The notes beneath the pieces are model-generated. The model did no database searches and was not told where the DNA came from. It worked only from the letters and a program-made list of their open reading frames with translations. From NCBI GenBank assembly GCA_946122785.1, contig CAMGYJ010000008.1, forward strand, positions 58,758,877-58,822,876: a stretch of 64,000 nucleotides of DNA. The letters are read 5' to 3'. Of this stretch, positions 63,731 through 64,000 are shown piece by piece (the stretch's first letter is position 1; each line of letters starts with the position of its first letter). The position numbers and the translations under genes are program-made. Source of the stretch: Linum tenue (Eukaryota; Streptophyta; Magnoliopsida; Malpighiales; Linaceae).

Positions 63731-64000
63731 GGGGTCGTTTGGAATCTTTGATTCTGGAAATGATGTATTACGAGAATGTGTATATTAAGAATGTGTGGGT
63801 TTGAAAATTCATTGTTTGGAACCCATAAAAGAATGCATGGATTATAGTTTAAATGAACTATGGATACTCATCTCACCAAATAGGTAAGATTATGAATACA
63901 TCATTTTTTTATGTATTAGGAATACAACATGTATTATGAATACATGCATTCTGCTATTACATCAAGTCAAAAAAACGTTGTATTCTCAGGATACATGTAT
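63731..64000 (+). mobile_element. Left part of a Tourist-like MITE (cut by window edge)
   Basis: TTA followed by GGGGTCGTTTGGAATC at 63731 resembles the terminus of plant PIF/Harbinger Tourist-like MITEs with TTA target sites. The following sequence is AT-rich with repeated ATGAATACAT and ATTCATTG words. The right end is outside the window, so this is tentative. Confidence 0.45.

Overview
The window reads as nuclear DNA of a flowering plant, almost certainly a eudicot. It has plant Ty1/copia and Ty3/gypsy (Athila-like) retrotransposons, a plant-type LINE, hAT- and Mutator-type MITEs, GT-AG introns, and three plant cell-wall or stress genes or gene relics. The species cannot be named from sequence alone. 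Roughly 80% of the window is mobile DNA, much of it nested.

Layout. 1-2552: 3' end of a dead copia element, with three TA-inserted MITE copies inside its LTR. 2553-16.9 kb: a minus-strand LTR element of unknown family, split by two young elements. One is a copia element (3030-8358, 347-bp LTRs, TSD GATGT, one nonsense codon in gag-pol). The other is a minus-strand SIRE/Maximus-like copia element (8534-16227, 590-bp LTRs, TSD AGCTC) with an extra ORF in the envelope position that resembles the 'putative plant transposon protein' domain. 17.2-21.6 kb: a foldback MITE, then a copia element with a tandemly repeated LTR-gag 5' end and no RT. 22.7-23.2 kb: a hAT-type MITE in unidentified gene-like sequence. 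23.9-32.5 kb: a minus-strand Athila-like gypsy element with gag and protease but no recognised RT or integrase. It carries a foreign block containing a J-domain protein fragment, and a Mutator-like MITE in one LTR.

34.0-36.4 kb is the best host gene: a six-exon, 532-aa GT106/O-fucosyltransferase-fold enzyme close to the rhamnogalacturonan-I rhamnosyltransferases. 37.8-39.5 kb: a 1.17-kb hAT-type element carrying a GH81 beta-1,3-glucanase gene fragment, then another hAT MITE, then a relic of an unidentified gene. 40.0-50.8 kb: an old copia element split by a 6-kb LINE. 51.5-58.8 kb: two truncated copia elements; the first holds a 1.37-kb solo LTR and the second ends in a 48-G tract. 58.9-62.3 kb: a multiply broken RAY1-like (GT77) arabinosyltransferase relic, with a hAT MITE at its 5' end and a poly(T) insertion in an exon. 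62.5-63.1 kb: an intact-looking PADRE/DUF4228 gene. The final 0.9 kb is AT-rich and ends inside a probable Tourist-like MITE.

The host genes do not form a pathway cluster. Two of the three relate to cell-wall glycan assembly (GT106, GT77), but nothing here shows joint regulation. The most unusual signals are the SIRE envelope-position ORF, the hAT element carrying GH81 exon sequence, the J-domain block inside the gypsy element, extreme poly(G) tracts at copia polypurine tracts, and the poly(T) insertion with a 13-bp TSD in the RAY1-like relic.
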